Shown here: positions 55,418-64,000 of the stretch, one piece after another
Numbering within the stretch: position 1 is the first letter of the stretch
Layout: the number at the start of each line of letters is the position of its first letter
Source: Thermodesulfobacteriota bacterium
GTDB taxonomy: Bacteria > Desulfobacterota > DSM-4660 > Desulfatiglandales > Desulfatiglandaceae
Length of the DNA stretch: 64,000 nt
Reading direction: 5' to 3'
NCBI GenBank assembly: GCA_028278625.1
Contig: JANQDY010000006.1
Span: forward strand, 1-64,000
Translations under genes and position numbers: made by a program
The notes under the pieces: model-generated
What the model was told of the DNA's origin: nothing
What the model saw: the letters and a program-made list of their open reading frames with translations, nothing else
Databases searched by the model: none

Positions 55418-57361
55418 TCAAATAGGTTCAGGGTGCTTTCGAACTGTCCATTCCGTGCGATACATGAAGACGGAAACGCACCTGAAAAGCGCCAACATGA
55501 GCTGCCACGCGGTTATGTTTGAAGTGCTGGATGCGAAAAGTAAATGGCTTTCTGTCAGCCTTTCGCGGCATTCTGCCAGATGGCGGGCGCCATGAAGGAA
55601 ATCCAATATCTCTGATTTCGTGGCCTTTGATTTATGGGAAGCGCCGTCTGCTGCCTTTTGCCATTTACGGATTGTCGCCTCAATTTGCGCCGAACTTGCT
55701 CGCTCCATGTTTTTCCGGGCTTTTTCCGCTGTTAAAAACGCCTGGCCAAAAACGATCCGTTCTATCTGCTTCTGCACCAGGCAGTTGCAGGTGGCTGTCT
55801 CCTTCGCCAGCATCTCACGTTCACCCATCCCCAGGTCAAGGGGGATGCCTTTTAGAATCGAATGACTTTCATCCATTGTGGCCTTGAACTCACTGGCTGC
55901 CCTGTGCCAGAATACCCAGCTCGCATTCTTAAAGACATTCTCCAATGGATCATGGATCATTTCGGCCTTTGCTCGAATGCGAACCACTTCCGGGAGAAGT
56001 TTGCTGGTGCGTTCAAACAAGGTGTTGCCTGTCACGACATTATAAATAATCCCGATGGCCGCAAACCAGTCCTGCAGGTACAGGGTCCGTTGCACATCAT
56101 TAAAAACGGTCTTCAAAAGGCTGTTTTCAAATAGGTGTGAAGGCGTCATGAAAAACGGGGTTCCAGCCAGAATCGGTTGCTCCGGGGATTTAATATTTGC
56201 AGTATTTGCCGAAGTTTCAAGATCGATGAGCCCCAGCCGATAATGATCGGCCGATGACAATAATAGATCCGGATCATCCGAGCTGCCGGCCAAAAACATG
56301 TTGTCCGGTTTCAGATCCCGAATGGCGGCTTTTTTTCGCCGCAAGTGGCGCAACAGCTTAATAATGCTGGAAATCATGCCGCCGGCGATCCCACGGTTGC
56401 GGTCATGACCGGTTTTTCTGATATCCGATTTGATCAATTGGACAAACGCTCGGATCTCCTTTTTCCGAGAGGAAAGGACCTCATTGCCCACACGTTTCTG
56501 ATCCATCAAAAAACCAGCCGATAAAGCAGTCCCCCCTTGCGTGACGGGCCGGCCGGCCAGTTGTTCGAACATCCACCGCTTCTTTCGATCATCGGATATT
56601 TTGTCGTTCTCCACGCCGTGTTGCTCAAGGAGCCGATCCATGGCACGTACGTAGGCTGCCTGAAGCTGTGTAAGCGCAAAGAAAAGGTCTTCCTTTCCTT
56701 TGCCAAAAGCCGTTTCAAAGGCCGCGATGTCACCCATGCTGTCGCAGCCATCGGCAACGGCAACCCTCAGGCGCATTTCATCCTGATGCATTCTCATGAT
56801 GGCCTGATCAAAAAACATATGTGTGGAGAGACTCATGAAAAGGACGAATGTTCCTCGAATTTTCAAACACCGATGAAGACCTGGAGAATGCTGCAGTTTT
56901 CGGATAACTTCATCTTCATAGGCATCATGGGTCAAACCACGGTCGTTTTGAAATTCCGGTACGTTTTTCAAGATCGCCCTGAGGGTGGGGATCAAACACG
57001 GAATCTCCGGGCCCAGGCGGCTGGCTATCAGAGATTCCTGTTTAACGTTCCTGAGGTACTGATTGAAATCCGTCACCGGCTCAGGAGGAATCTTGAGCAC
57101 CAGAAGATCATCATAGATCACTTTGTAGCAGGTGCTCCTGCTTTCCACATCCTCTCCCAGCCGCTGAAGGGTCATGCGGCGTTTCTTTTCCCTCCCCTCG
57201 CCGGCCATTTTCAGTTCGTAGGTAACTTCACCGGAATTGCTCGGCTGATTCAAAGTCCGTGCGGACATGAAACGCCCCTCTTTTTGGGGAATTCCCAATT
57301 GACGCCGGTAAAGGTCGAGAAAAAAGTGAACAATGTGGTTGGTATTGAGCAGGCAGCTCAT
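55418..57361 (-). CDS. Atypical eukaryotic-like Ser/Thr protein kinase
   Basis: Protein of 647 residues. Kinase motifs: probable ATP Lys90 in VLKIP, the catalytic loop IRDLKPDN (347-354), metal Asp380 in LIDLE, AGTPFFMTPSH in the activation segment and D431 in DWFAAIGIIYNVVTG. Departures: HRD is IRD, DFG is DLE, and APE is TPS; the stretch between the ATP Lys and catalytic loop is about 260 residues instead of about 100. The C-terminal 180 residues have no known domain. Activity is plausible because the catalytic Asp and Lys are kept, but unproven. An internal ATG at 57268 has a better GAGGGG site and could be the start. Divergent from a double-FHA gene, 248 bases away. Confidence 0.72.
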   Translation of the reverse strand: MSCLLNTNHIVHFFLDLYRRQLGIPQKEGRFMSARTLNQPSNSGEVTYELKMAGEGREKKRRMTLQRLGEDVESRSTCYKVIYDDLLVLKIPPEPVTDFNQYLRNVKQESLIASRLGPEIPCLIPTLRAILKNVPEFQNDRGLTHDAYEDEVIRKLQHSPGLHRCLKIRGTFVLFMSLSTHMFFDQAIMRMHQDEMRLRVAVADGCDSMGDIAAFETAFGKGKEDLFFALTQLQAAYVRAMDRLLEQHGVENDKISDDRKKRWMFEQLAGRPVTQGGTALSAGFLMDQKRVGNEVLSSRKKEIRAFVQLIKSDIRKTGHDRNRGIAGGMISSIIKLLRHLRRKKAAIRDLKPDNMFLAGSSDDPDLLLSSADHYRLGLIDLETSANTANIKSPEQPILAGTPFFMTPSHLFENSLLKTVFNDVQRTLYLQDWFAAIGIIYNVVTGNTLFERTSKLLPEVVRIRAKAEMIHDPLENVFKNASWVFWHRAASEFKATMDESHSILKGIPLDLGMGEREMLAKETATCNCLVQKQIERIVFGQAFLTAEKARKNMERASSAQIEATIRKWQKAADGASHKSKATKSEILDFLHGARHLAECRERLTESHLLFASSTSNITAWQLMLALFRCVSVFMYRTEWTVRKHPEPI

Positions 57362-57609
57362 GGTTTGCCGATAACCCGTAATATTTTTGAATTTACGACG
57401 AAAAATTCCCCCAAACCGGTGTTCGGGAACTTACCCGTCATCGATCGGTTGCGTCAACACAAAAATCCCATGGCCCACCTATTTGGCCCCCAATCCTCGG
57501 AAAACATCGACAGCCAAGGAGATTTCCGATATAGTGGCGTCGGCGGTTTCGCCAAAAAGGAACCGCTTCTTGCACAAACCGTTTCATGGTTCACCATTGT
57601 GAGGAGAGC

Positions 57610-58347
57610 ATGCCTTTTTTAATCCTCCGGTCGGAAGATTCAGTGGTCAGGCGTATTTTGCTCGACCATGAAAAACCCTTGACCATCGGCGTTTTGCCGG
57701 ACAATGACATTGTTATCGATGATCCTTCGGTGTCCGGGCATCATGCCGAAATCGAAGCGGAAGACGGCCTCTTTTTTATCACCGACCGGCAGAGCCGAAA
57801 TGGTACTTTCATTAACGACGAGCTCATTCTTTCCCGGGCCCTGACCCAGGGTGATATCATCTCCCTGGGAGAACACACGCTGGAATTTGGTTACGAAAAG
57901 GGGGAAACAATCCCCTCTGACAGCGACATCATGAAAGCCCGTATGACCATGATGATCGACACGCATCAGCACCGTTCAAGGCTGGCCCGCAGTATCTCAC
58001 GCCTGGCCCGTGAGGAGGATCGGAAACAGACCGTTGCCGTCCTCTCTTACATGGACGGGTCCGGTCGCAGTTATAAAATGGAGGAATTTCCCATAAAAAT
58101 CGGTAAAGCCACTGAAAACCATATTCGTATCAAGGGATTCGGTATTGGCAAGACCGCAGCCATCATCCACCGAAAGGATAATGAATACCGTCTTTCAGCT
58201 GCCATGGGACGAAACAGGCCCAAAGTGAATTACAAAACAGTGAAAAACGAGACACGGCTCGGGGAGTTCGATGTCATTGAAATCGGGTCTTCACAATTCC
58301 AGTTTCATTTTCAGTCTGTTGACGCCTCTGGCGATGATTCCCCATGA
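57610..58347 (+). CDS. Double FHA-domain protein
   Basis: Cytoplasmic protein of 245 residues. The first FHA domain (about 20-95) has IGVLPDNDIVIDDPSVSGHHAEIE and RQSRNGTFIND, the phosphothreonine-binding residues. A second, weaker FHA-like domain (about 155-235) has KIGKATENHIRIKG and a IIHRKD strand, with the usual Arg replaced. A basic linker joins them. GAGGAG precedes the ATG. It probably reads phosphothreonine marks placed by the divergent Ser/Thr kinase. Its stop overlaps the start of the hybrid kinase gene (ATGA). Confidence 0.88.
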   Translation: MPFLILRSEDSVVRRILLDHEKPLTIGVLPDNDIVIDDPSVSGHHAEIEAEDGLFFITDRQSRNGTFINDELILSRALTQGDIISLGEHTLEFGYEKGETIPSDSDIMKARMTMMIDTHQHRSRLARSISRLAREEDRKQTVAVLSYMDGSGRSYKMEEFPIKIGKATENHIRIKGFGIGKTAAIIHRKDNEYRLSAAMGRNRPKVNYKTVKNETRLGEFDVIEIGSSQFQFHFQSVDASGDDSP

Positions 58348-60179
58348 ACAATCAAGAACCCAACACCTCTCCCCCTGCCGCCGGTAAACGGGTTGGCACA
58401 ATCCTTCACTTTCTACGAACGGATCAGAGGATCTTCATCGGCCTTCTCCTGTTGGCATTGGCTTTTGCAGCCTTGGGGTTCCTCATGCACCAGGGAGCCT
58501 CCCCATCCATTGGGTTGACCGGGATCATGGCTTTCATGGGGGGTATGTTCCTCATTCTCGGGGCTGCCGCTTGTCTCGTGATCAGGCGCTTCATTATGCC
58601 TTCTGAGTATCTCATCAGTTATTTGCTGGCCAAAAGCCGCGGTGATCATCCACCGAAAACTCGGAACCTTCCGCAAATGTGGAAACCGTGGGCCCATGCC
58701 CTATTCCTCATGCTTCAAAAAACCGATGATTTGTTGTCAGACGTCGACCAAAAAAACGTCCAACTGGAGGAAAAGATCAACCTTATCAAAAGATTCTCAT
58801 GGGTCTATGAAAGGAATGAAGAACTAACCCGGGAAATTCAGGAACGCAACCAAGCCCTCAAATCAGAAGTCGAAGCAAGGAAGCGGACCGCCCAGGAATT
58901 GAGACGCCACCGAGACCATCTGGATGAACTGGTCCAGGAGCGCACCAATGACATTGTCCGCATCAACAAAGCGCTTGAAAGCGCCATCGTCAAAGCCAAT
59001 GAGCTGGCCAGGCGGGCAGATGAAGCCAATCAGGCAAAAAGCCAGTTTCTGGCCAATATGAGCCACGAAATTCGAACACCCATGAATGCCGTCATCGGCT
59101 TTACGGACATGATGGCGGAAACGGACCTGGATAAAACGCAACGGGATTTCGTAGAGACCATCAAGAATAGCGGACAAGCGCTCTTGACCCTGATCAATGA
59201 TATTCTGGATTTTTCTAAGATTGAAGCAGGCGAATTCAGTCTCAATGAAGTCGTTTTCTCACCCGAATCGACCGTAAATGATGTCTGTGAAATGATACGC
59301 CCGCGTATCGGTGACAAACCCGTGGAAATGACATGCAACGTCTCAGAGAGCGTACGCACCAGGGTAAAAGGGGACGAACAGAGATTTCGACAGATTCTCT
59401 TAAACCTTATGGGCAATGCACAGAAATTCACCGACTCCGGGAAGATTGAGATTCGCCTCTCCCTGGACGAGGAGACCCCCCATAAGATGCTGATACATGC
59501 CGTCATTCGGGATACGGGCATCGGCATCGCTGAAGGGGAGTTGGAAACCATTTTTGAACCTTTCCGTCAGGCGGACGGAACCTCCACCAGGAAATACGGC
59601 GGTACCGGACTGGGATTATCCATTTGCAGGCAGATCAGCCACATGATGGAGGGAAATGTCTGGGCGGAAAGCCGGCCTTTTGAGGGAAGCACCTTTCATT
59701 TCACCGCATGGTTTGAAAAACTGACCATACAGGACCCAGCAGCCCTTACCGAAGAGCCCACCGAATCGACCGAGGAACATTCTCAAACTCAAACACGGCC
59801 GGATAAAAGAACCTTGCGGATACTCCTTGCGGAAGACAACAAAGTCAACCAGAAGCTGGCCAGGATGATGCTTACCAAAGCGGGATTTCGGGTGGATATC
59901 GCCGAAAATGGCCAGGAGGCGGTAAGCCTCCTGAAGAAGCACCCAAAGGATTTCGATCTCGTCTTAATGGATATTCAAATGCCGGTAAAAGACGGCTTCG
60001 AAGCCACGGCCGCCATACGAAAAGCCGGATTTCATGATTTGCCGATTATCGCCATGACCGCCCATGCCATGAAAGGATACCGTGAAAAATGTCTGTCAGC
60101 GGGCATGAATGATTATGTGACCAAACCGATCAAAAAAGACGCGGTTATTTCGGTCATCCAACGACAGATAAAACAATAA
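58344..60179 (+). CDS. Hybrid sensor histidine kinase with receiver
   Basis: Membrane protein of 611 residues: two N-terminal helices (30-50 and 58-80) with a very short loop, a coiled coil (130-235), HisKA with His241 in NMSHEIRTP, HATPase with LMGNAQKFTDSG, DTGIGI and GGTGLGL, and a C-terminal receiver with Asp543 in LVLMDIQMP and Lys in VTKPIK. The lack of a periplasmic domain suggests that it senses an intracellular or membrane cue. The start overlaps the FHA gene stop, so the two are translationally coupled. It ends two bases before the end of the convergent PrkA-like gene. Confidence 0.93.
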   Translation: MNNQEPNTSPPAAGKRVGTILHFLRTDQRIFIGLLLLALAFAALGFLMHQGASPSIGLTGIMAFMGGMFLILGAAACLVIRRFIMPSEYLISYLLAKSRGDHPPKTRNLPQMWKPWAHALFLMLQKTDDLLSDVDQKNVQLEEKINLIKRFSWVYERNEELTREIQERNQALKSEVEARKRTAQELRRHRDHLDELVQERTNDIVRINKALESAIVKANELARRADEANQAKSQFLANMSHEIRTPMNAVIGFTDMMAETDLDKTQRDFVETIKNSGQALLTLINDILDFSKIEAGEFSLNEVVFSPESTVNDVCEMIRPRIGDKPVEMTCNVSESVRTRVKGDEQRFRQILLNLMGNAQKFTDSGKIEIRLSLDEETPHKMLIHAVIRDTGIGIAEGELETIFEPFRQADGTSTRKYGGTGLGLSICRQISHMMEGNVWAESRPFEGSTFHFTAWFEKLTIQDPAALTEEPTESTEEHSQTQTRPDKRTLRILLAEDNKVNQKLARMMLTKAGFRVDIAENGQEAVSLLKKHPKDFDLVLMDIQMPVKDGFEATAAIRKAGFHDLPIIAMTAHAMKGYREKCLSAGMNDYVTKPIKKDAVISVIQRQIKQ

Positions 60180-60181
60180 CC

Positions 60182-62548
60182 CTACGAATCAATGAATTTT
60201 CCGGCGATTTCATTGTCCACCACATAGATGCAGACTTCTTTGGCGCCCTGTTCCGAGTAACCGTGTTTTTCGCAAAGGTTATGGATCATATAAGTAACAT
60301 CATCCCGAATTTTGTCATCATAAGCCTTGAAATCCTCTTTCCCGTAATCTTTGATGGCGCGTCTGAAATTCTCGTTCTTTAGAAAAGGATCGAGGACCCG
60401 TTTCTTTAAATGGTGTACATACCGATCATTCAGTGTTTTATAAAGGGTCGTCTCTGAAATGGCGCGCCCTTCAACCATGATCTCCTGGGTCAATGTTTTG
60501 GAAGTATACGCCTTCTGGGTCTCCTTTCGAAATGCCTTTCGCCCCTGTGCTTCCACCCTCCCGTTTAAAAGGTGATTCTCTATGCCCGTAAGATATTCCT
60601 CTGTAATTTCTATCCTCTCTCCGGTGAATTGAGAGATCTCTTCAGTACCGATTTCAAAGTTCAGGGCAAACAGATAATTCTGGATGTTCCGTGAAATCTG
60701 TTCCTCATTGTAGTAGTAGAGCGATTCCTTTACCTCCTGAAGGATCGTATAATCATACATGTGGAGCAATGAATCGAGAAATCCTGATGGGATGGCGCTT
60801 CCAAGATCCTTCCTGGTGCTGGTAAAATACTGCTTTAACATATCCATATTGATGAGTTTATCTTCCTTGCCAAAAGTGGAATAAAAATCATTGAAGATTT
60901 TGATGGAATCGCGGCCTGAGAAGCCTTTCTTTCCTTCAAGTTCAGATTCCGCCAACACCTTACGCCTTCTTTTTGCCGTAAATGATTTGCGATCTTCCTC
61001 CGACAACCATGAGGGAATGGAACCGCTGAAGAGTTCCATTTTGAGAAGATGGAGGTTCTCATCGCAGTAGGCCCGATATTTTCCGGGGTCCCCAATCCAC
61101 TCGAGCAGCGCTTCCGATTTGGCGCCCAGACGGCTCGAAATGATGACCCTGGCAAAATTATGGAGCACCCGCGGAAGAAAACCCTTATCAATATGCTTTC
61201 CGAAAACACTTCGGTAGATTTCCACCTCTGTTTTGAGATCCATGATGTACGGGATGGTGATGTATTCGATGCGGTCCGCAAAGGACTGGATGTTGCGGAT
61301 TTCCTTTTTGTCCTCCGGGTTCATGACCGCCAGGAAAAGGGAGTAGACGTTTTCCTCCAGGTCTTCCACTTTGTAAACACCTTCACTGATAATATTGTGG
61401 AGCCGCATCAAACGGTTGGTGTTGTTGGATTTGATGTCCATGAGGGCATAGATGCCATTGTTCGTTCTGGCATACCGTGAAAAAACGTACTTAACCAGAT
61501 TGCTGTCCCCAAAAAGGCGGTTTATCCGTTTCTGGAGCATGGGATTACCCTGGTAATGACGCTTCGTGGGTGGGTCCCCCGGATTATAGACGGTGACCCC
61601 TTCCCCCCGGCGCCGGTTGACCCTGTAGGGTCTGGCGTGAAGCATTTGAAAGATATTTTCAGGGCTCAGTCCTTTCTCGGAAAGGGCCGAAAATATGGAA
61701 CTGCAGATGGTGCACGGGTTATCTCTGAAAACCCAGCCATACTCTTTTTCGTTTACCAATTCCTCGTAAAAGGGATTTCCCCTATAGAGCATCCGGAAAA
61801 AATCGGAACGGACGGTTTTGGGGATCATCAGGACAGGGTGATCATGGCAAGGACAGGAAATTTCTATAATCTCTTCACTGGCGCAGGTATCAACCGGGCT
61901 TCCTCCTATCGGGTGGTTTGCCGGATCCGCATCCATTTCATCAGAAGATCCCCCATACGCCACATCCGTTAAATCCTCTTTTTCAACATTTTCCAGAAGC
62001 TTTAGAAGCCTTTCCAGAATGGGATTTATTGTGGGAGGGATTTCACATCGGAGCGCCCTTTTGTTGAGCCGCCACACTGTTTCAAAACGATATCCCGCAT
62101 CAGCGTTGGCATAGGCCTCAAATTTCGTCAGCAGATTGTTCAGAAAGGTGCTTTTCCCGCACCCCGGAGGTCCATCAAAAATATAGATTTTGTTCTGTTG
62201 AGCGCTTCTCTTCATGGCGTTTACAAGATCCATCAACCGATTGGCGAAAATGCGATCGGCAAAGAAGGGATGGTCCACCCCTTCGGTGAAAAGACTCGCG
62301 CAATCGTACTCATAAAAACCGATGGATTCGTGATTGTTCGGGGATTCATCGATCCCATTTCCCATATGACCCTTCACCATATCGTGAAAGACCTGAAAGA
62401 TATTGCGCAGCAACCGCTCAGGTTCCCTTAAGAGCAATTCCACAAACGCCTCAAAAGGGATCGTTTCAAAGCGCTCCTTTTTTCCGGCGCCGCTCATGAG
62501 GACCGCCATGGCGTTTCCGACGTTTTTCCTAAGATCCATGGATTCCAT
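60182..62548 (-). CDS. PrkA-like serine protein kinase with cysteine cluster
   Basis: AAA+-type PrkA protein of 788 residues, longer than the usual 640-690. Walker A GPPGCGKST is at 126-134; a PrkA-type C-terminal domain follows residue 500. Between about 225 and 285 are CPC (232, 234) and CTIC (279, 282) together with HDH, a possible metal-binding insert that I do not recall from the classical enterobacterial YeaG. PrkA phosphorylates serine residues and goes with SpoVR and a DUF444 protein in many bacteria; here SpoVR is directly upstream, 30 bases away. The gene is convergent with the hybrid kinase. Confidence 0.85.
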   Translation of the reverse strand: MESMDLRKNVGNAMAVLMSGAGKKERFETIPFEAFVELLLREPERLLRNIFQVFHDMVKGHMGNGIDESPNNHESIGFYEYDCASLFTEGVDHPFFADRIFANRLMDLVNAMKRSAQQNKIYIFDGPPGCGKSTFLNNLLTKFEAYANADAGYRFETVWRLNKRALRCEIPPTINPILERLLKLLENVEKEDLTDVAYGGSSDEMDADPANHPIGGSPVDTCASEEIIEISCPCHDHPVLMIPKTVRSDFFRMLYRGNPFYEELVNEKEYGWVFRDNPCTICSSIFSALSEKGLSPENIFQMLHARPYRVNRRRGEGVTVYNPGDPPTKRHYQGNPMLQKRINRLFGDSNLVKYVFSRYARTNNGIYALMDIKSNNTNRLMRLHNIISEGVYKVEDLEENVYSLFLAVMNPEDKKEIRNIQSFADRIEYITIPYIMDLKTEVEIYRSVFGKHIDKGFLPRVLHNFARVIISSRLGAKSEALLEWIGDPGKYRAYCDENLHLLKMELFSGSIPSWLSEEDRKSFTAKRRRKVLAESELEGKKGFSGRDSIKIFNDFYSTFGKEDKLINMDMLKQYFTSTRKDLGSAIPSGFLDSLLHMYDYTILQEVKESLYYYNEEQISRNIQNYLFALNFEIGTEEISQFTGERIEITEEYLTGIENHLLNGRVEAQGRKAFRKETQKAYTSKTLTQEIMVEGRAISETTLYKTLNDRYVHHLKKRVLDPFLKNENFRRAIKDYGKEDFKAYDDKIRDDVTYMIHNLCEKHGYSEQGAKEVCIYVVDNEIAGKFIDS

Positions 62549-62578
62549 AGAACTCCTTTGTTTTTGGAAAACGACCCG

Positions 62579-64000
62579 TCAGCTTTCAATTCGCATTTTC
62601 GTAAGCTTACGATCTCTCATGGTATATCGGACCCGATGCCATTTCAGTTCCGCTCGTTTTTCCGCCCCTCTGGTGGCCGCGGGAGGGGAACCGGGGTATC
62701 CCTGTTTCTCCACCGGGGAAGCGGAAATCGGCTCACTGGTTTCAAGCTGAACCGCGCCGCCCCATAGAAATTCAATGCCCATCATGGTATTTTTGATGAA
62801 TTCCTTAACCAGTGGCTTCCCCTCAAATCTGTGGACCAGATAGAGTTTCCCGTTTGTGCATTTTTCTTCATTGATCTCTATATGGGGAGGGTGGTACAGG
62901 GTGTTCAACAGCATTTGGCGATACTCCTCCGGATCCTTGCTTTTCACATAATACTCCCACACCCCTTTTGCCCGGTTGAGTCTTTTGCCGGTTACGAAGA
63001 GCTTGTTTTTTCGAATGAAATCATCATTTAAGAAGGTGTTGATGAAGGAAAAATCTGAGAAATCCTCCCTCACCTGAAAAATGTAATTCCGGCCGTTTAA
63101 AGCACCCGTATCAAATTTCTCTCTATCCTCAACATTTCTGATCCGTTCAAAGGCAATGGAATGCCTTCCTTTGTCCGCCATTTCCTCAATGAAATAGAAC
63201 AGCCGCATCCCCAAGGCATAGGGATTCAGCCCGACCCGCGGCATGGCCGTCACTTTGGCGTTTACCCGGGCAAAATCCACCTCATGACCATGGATACGGT
63301 CATCCTTCATGAAAAGCATTTCATGCCAGTAGCTGGCCCACCCTTCATTCATGATTTTGGTTCGAATCTGCGGTTGGAAAAAGAGAGAAGTTTTCCGAAC
63401 CACCTGCATGACGATTTTCATCCACCTGTTGTCCTCTTTCTTCAAAAACTCAGAGTGTCGCATGATATGCTGAATCAGATCGATGCCGTTTTTTCTTTTC
63501 TCTTTGAGACTCTTTTCATAGAGGGCCTGAAATTCCGGAAACTCGATCCTTGCCTCCGAAAAGAAGACATCTTCTCCCTGGTTCTTTCCATAGGTCCTCA
63601 TACAGGAATTGTAGCGCTCTATTTCCTTTATATATTCGCTCACTTTGACTTTTTTTATCTTTTGCAGAAAGACATCGAAGTAGAAGTTCATCCGCGAGGA
63701 CCATTCCGGTTCCGGAACCCGGTTCAAACCGGACAGCTCTTCGTAGTAACCCACCAGGTTGTCAATGCCGCGTGTAAACTCAATAACATAATCAACCCAT
63801 CGTCCTTTCTCACTTCTGAGCTTTCTGATGGCCCGCTTGTCGGAAAGGGCCTGGCCGTTGAAATCATAGTCCCAGGTATGCCGGAAGAAGAGATTGTTCT
63901 GAAAAAAATCAATGTGCGCGAGAACGTGATAAAAGATCATTACGTTGAGCCAATCCGGATTGTTGTCATTGTAAAAAGAAATCGCAGGCCGGGTGTTGAT
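62579..64000 (-). CDS. SpoVR family protein, partial at the window edge
   Basis: Protein cut by the right edge of the window; the frame stays open to 64000 with NTRPAISFYNDNNPDWLNV, so the start lies outside. At least 473 residues are visible. The sequence has the SpoVR motifs: YNDNNPDWL, NEGWASYWHE, NPYALGMRLF and FINTFLNDDF. SpoVR proteins are found with PrkA and are linked to stress and sporulation-like responses in several phyla, but their biochemistry is not settled. The C-terminal 40 residues contain a Pro/Ser-rich stretch before a final strand. Co-transcribed with the PrkA-like gene downstream. Confidence 0.92.
   Translation of the reverse strand: MNTRPAISFYNDNNPDWLNVMIFYHVLAHIDFFQNNLFFRHTWDYDFNGQALSDKRAIRKLRSEKGRWVDYVIEFTRGIDNLVGYYEELSGLNRVPEPEWSSRMNFYFDVFLQKIKKVKVSEYIKEIERYNSCMRTYGKNQGEDVFFSEARIEFPEFQALYEKSLKEKRKNGIDLIQHIMRHSEFLKKEDNRWMKIVMQVVRKTSLFFQPQIRTKIMNEGWASYWHEMLFMKDDRIHGHEVDFARVNAKVTAMPRVGLNPYALGMRLFYFIEEMADKGRHSIAFERIRNVEDREKFDTGALNGRNYIFQVREDFSDFSFINTFLNDDFIRKNKLFVTGKRLNRAKGVWEYYVKSKDPEEYRQMLLNTLYHPPHIEINEEKCTNGKLYLVHRFEGKPLVKEFIKNTMMGIEFLWGGAVQLETSEPISASPVEKQGYPGSPPAATRGAEKRAELKWHRVRYTMRDRKLTKMRIES

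Noticed and set aside
56537..57622. 361-codon plus-strand ORF opposite the atypical kinase gene
   Set aside because: The minus-strand frame has kinase motifs; this frame has no motif and no ribosome site, and overlaps the start of the FHA gene.

Overview
The window looks like a chromosomal segment of a Gram-negative, anaerobic, mesophilic member of the Desulfobacterota (former Deltaproteobacteria). This is inferred from the gene mix, not from a marker: an outer-membrane lipid-asymmetry (Mla) operon, KDO and dTDP-rhamnose sugar genes, a tungsten/molybdenum aldehyde:ferredoxin oxidoreductase beside iron-type alcohol dehydrogenases, a cysteine synthase/CysRS-like fusion, a DUF6178-like protein, and many PAS/GAF/receiver signalling proteins. 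No rRNA, tRNA, CRISPR array, prophage or insertion sequence was recognised. I found about 50 credible protein genes; the one at the right edge is cut by the window.

Layout. 0-4.5 kb: an alpha-methylacyl-CoA racemase-like gene and convergent dnaK share a hairpin terminator; a membrane sensor-like protein follows. 4.5-14.3 kb: a long minus-strand run, read from right to left, of amidohydrolase, HtrA-type lipoprotein protease, aldehyde:ferredoxin oxidoreductase with an extra C-terminal domain, an iron alcohol dehydrogenase paralogue that has lost active-site residues, an intact paralogue, a small lipoprotein and a large protein of unknown function. 14.4-20.2 kb: a TraB-family membrane protein, groES-groEL, and two nucleotide-sugar epimerases. 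20.3-25 kb: a cysteine synthase fused to a CysRS-like domain without HIGH or KMSKS, a zinc-ribbon protein, a small ORF and a DUF6178-like protein. 25-29.6 kb: an accessory patch with a hydrolase, a mazEF module, a lipoprotein and a tandem flavodoxin-domain protein, bordered by imperfect direct repeats.

29.6-38.3 kb: a PAS-GAF histidine kinase, kdsD with a dihydrodipicolinate synthase-family gene, the complete mlaEFDCA operon, and rlmH. 38.3-44.2 kb: a lone receiver, 3-hydroxybutyryl-CoA dehydrogenase, a GT-B glycosyltransferase divergent from a sodium:solute symporter, and an RsbU/RsbW-type phosphatase and kinase pair. 44.3-53.2 kb: dTDP-rhamnose genes rfbD-rfbB and divergent rfbC, an altronate dehydratase, tandem Slp lipoproteins, a nitrilase, a trans-sulfuration enzyme and hisC. 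53.5-64 kb: a KamA-family radical SAM protein with a long N-terminal extension, then a signalling block of an atypical Ser/Thr kinase, a double-FHA protein, a hybrid histidine kinase, a PrkA-like kinase with a possible metal-binding cysteine cluster, and SpoVR.

The most unusual items are the CysK/CysRS-like fusion, the degenerate alcohol dehydrogenase next to its intact relative, the extended aldehyde oxidoreductase, and the right-hand phosphorylation/FHA/PrkA/SpoVR block. All function calls rest on reading motifs by eye; no database search was run.
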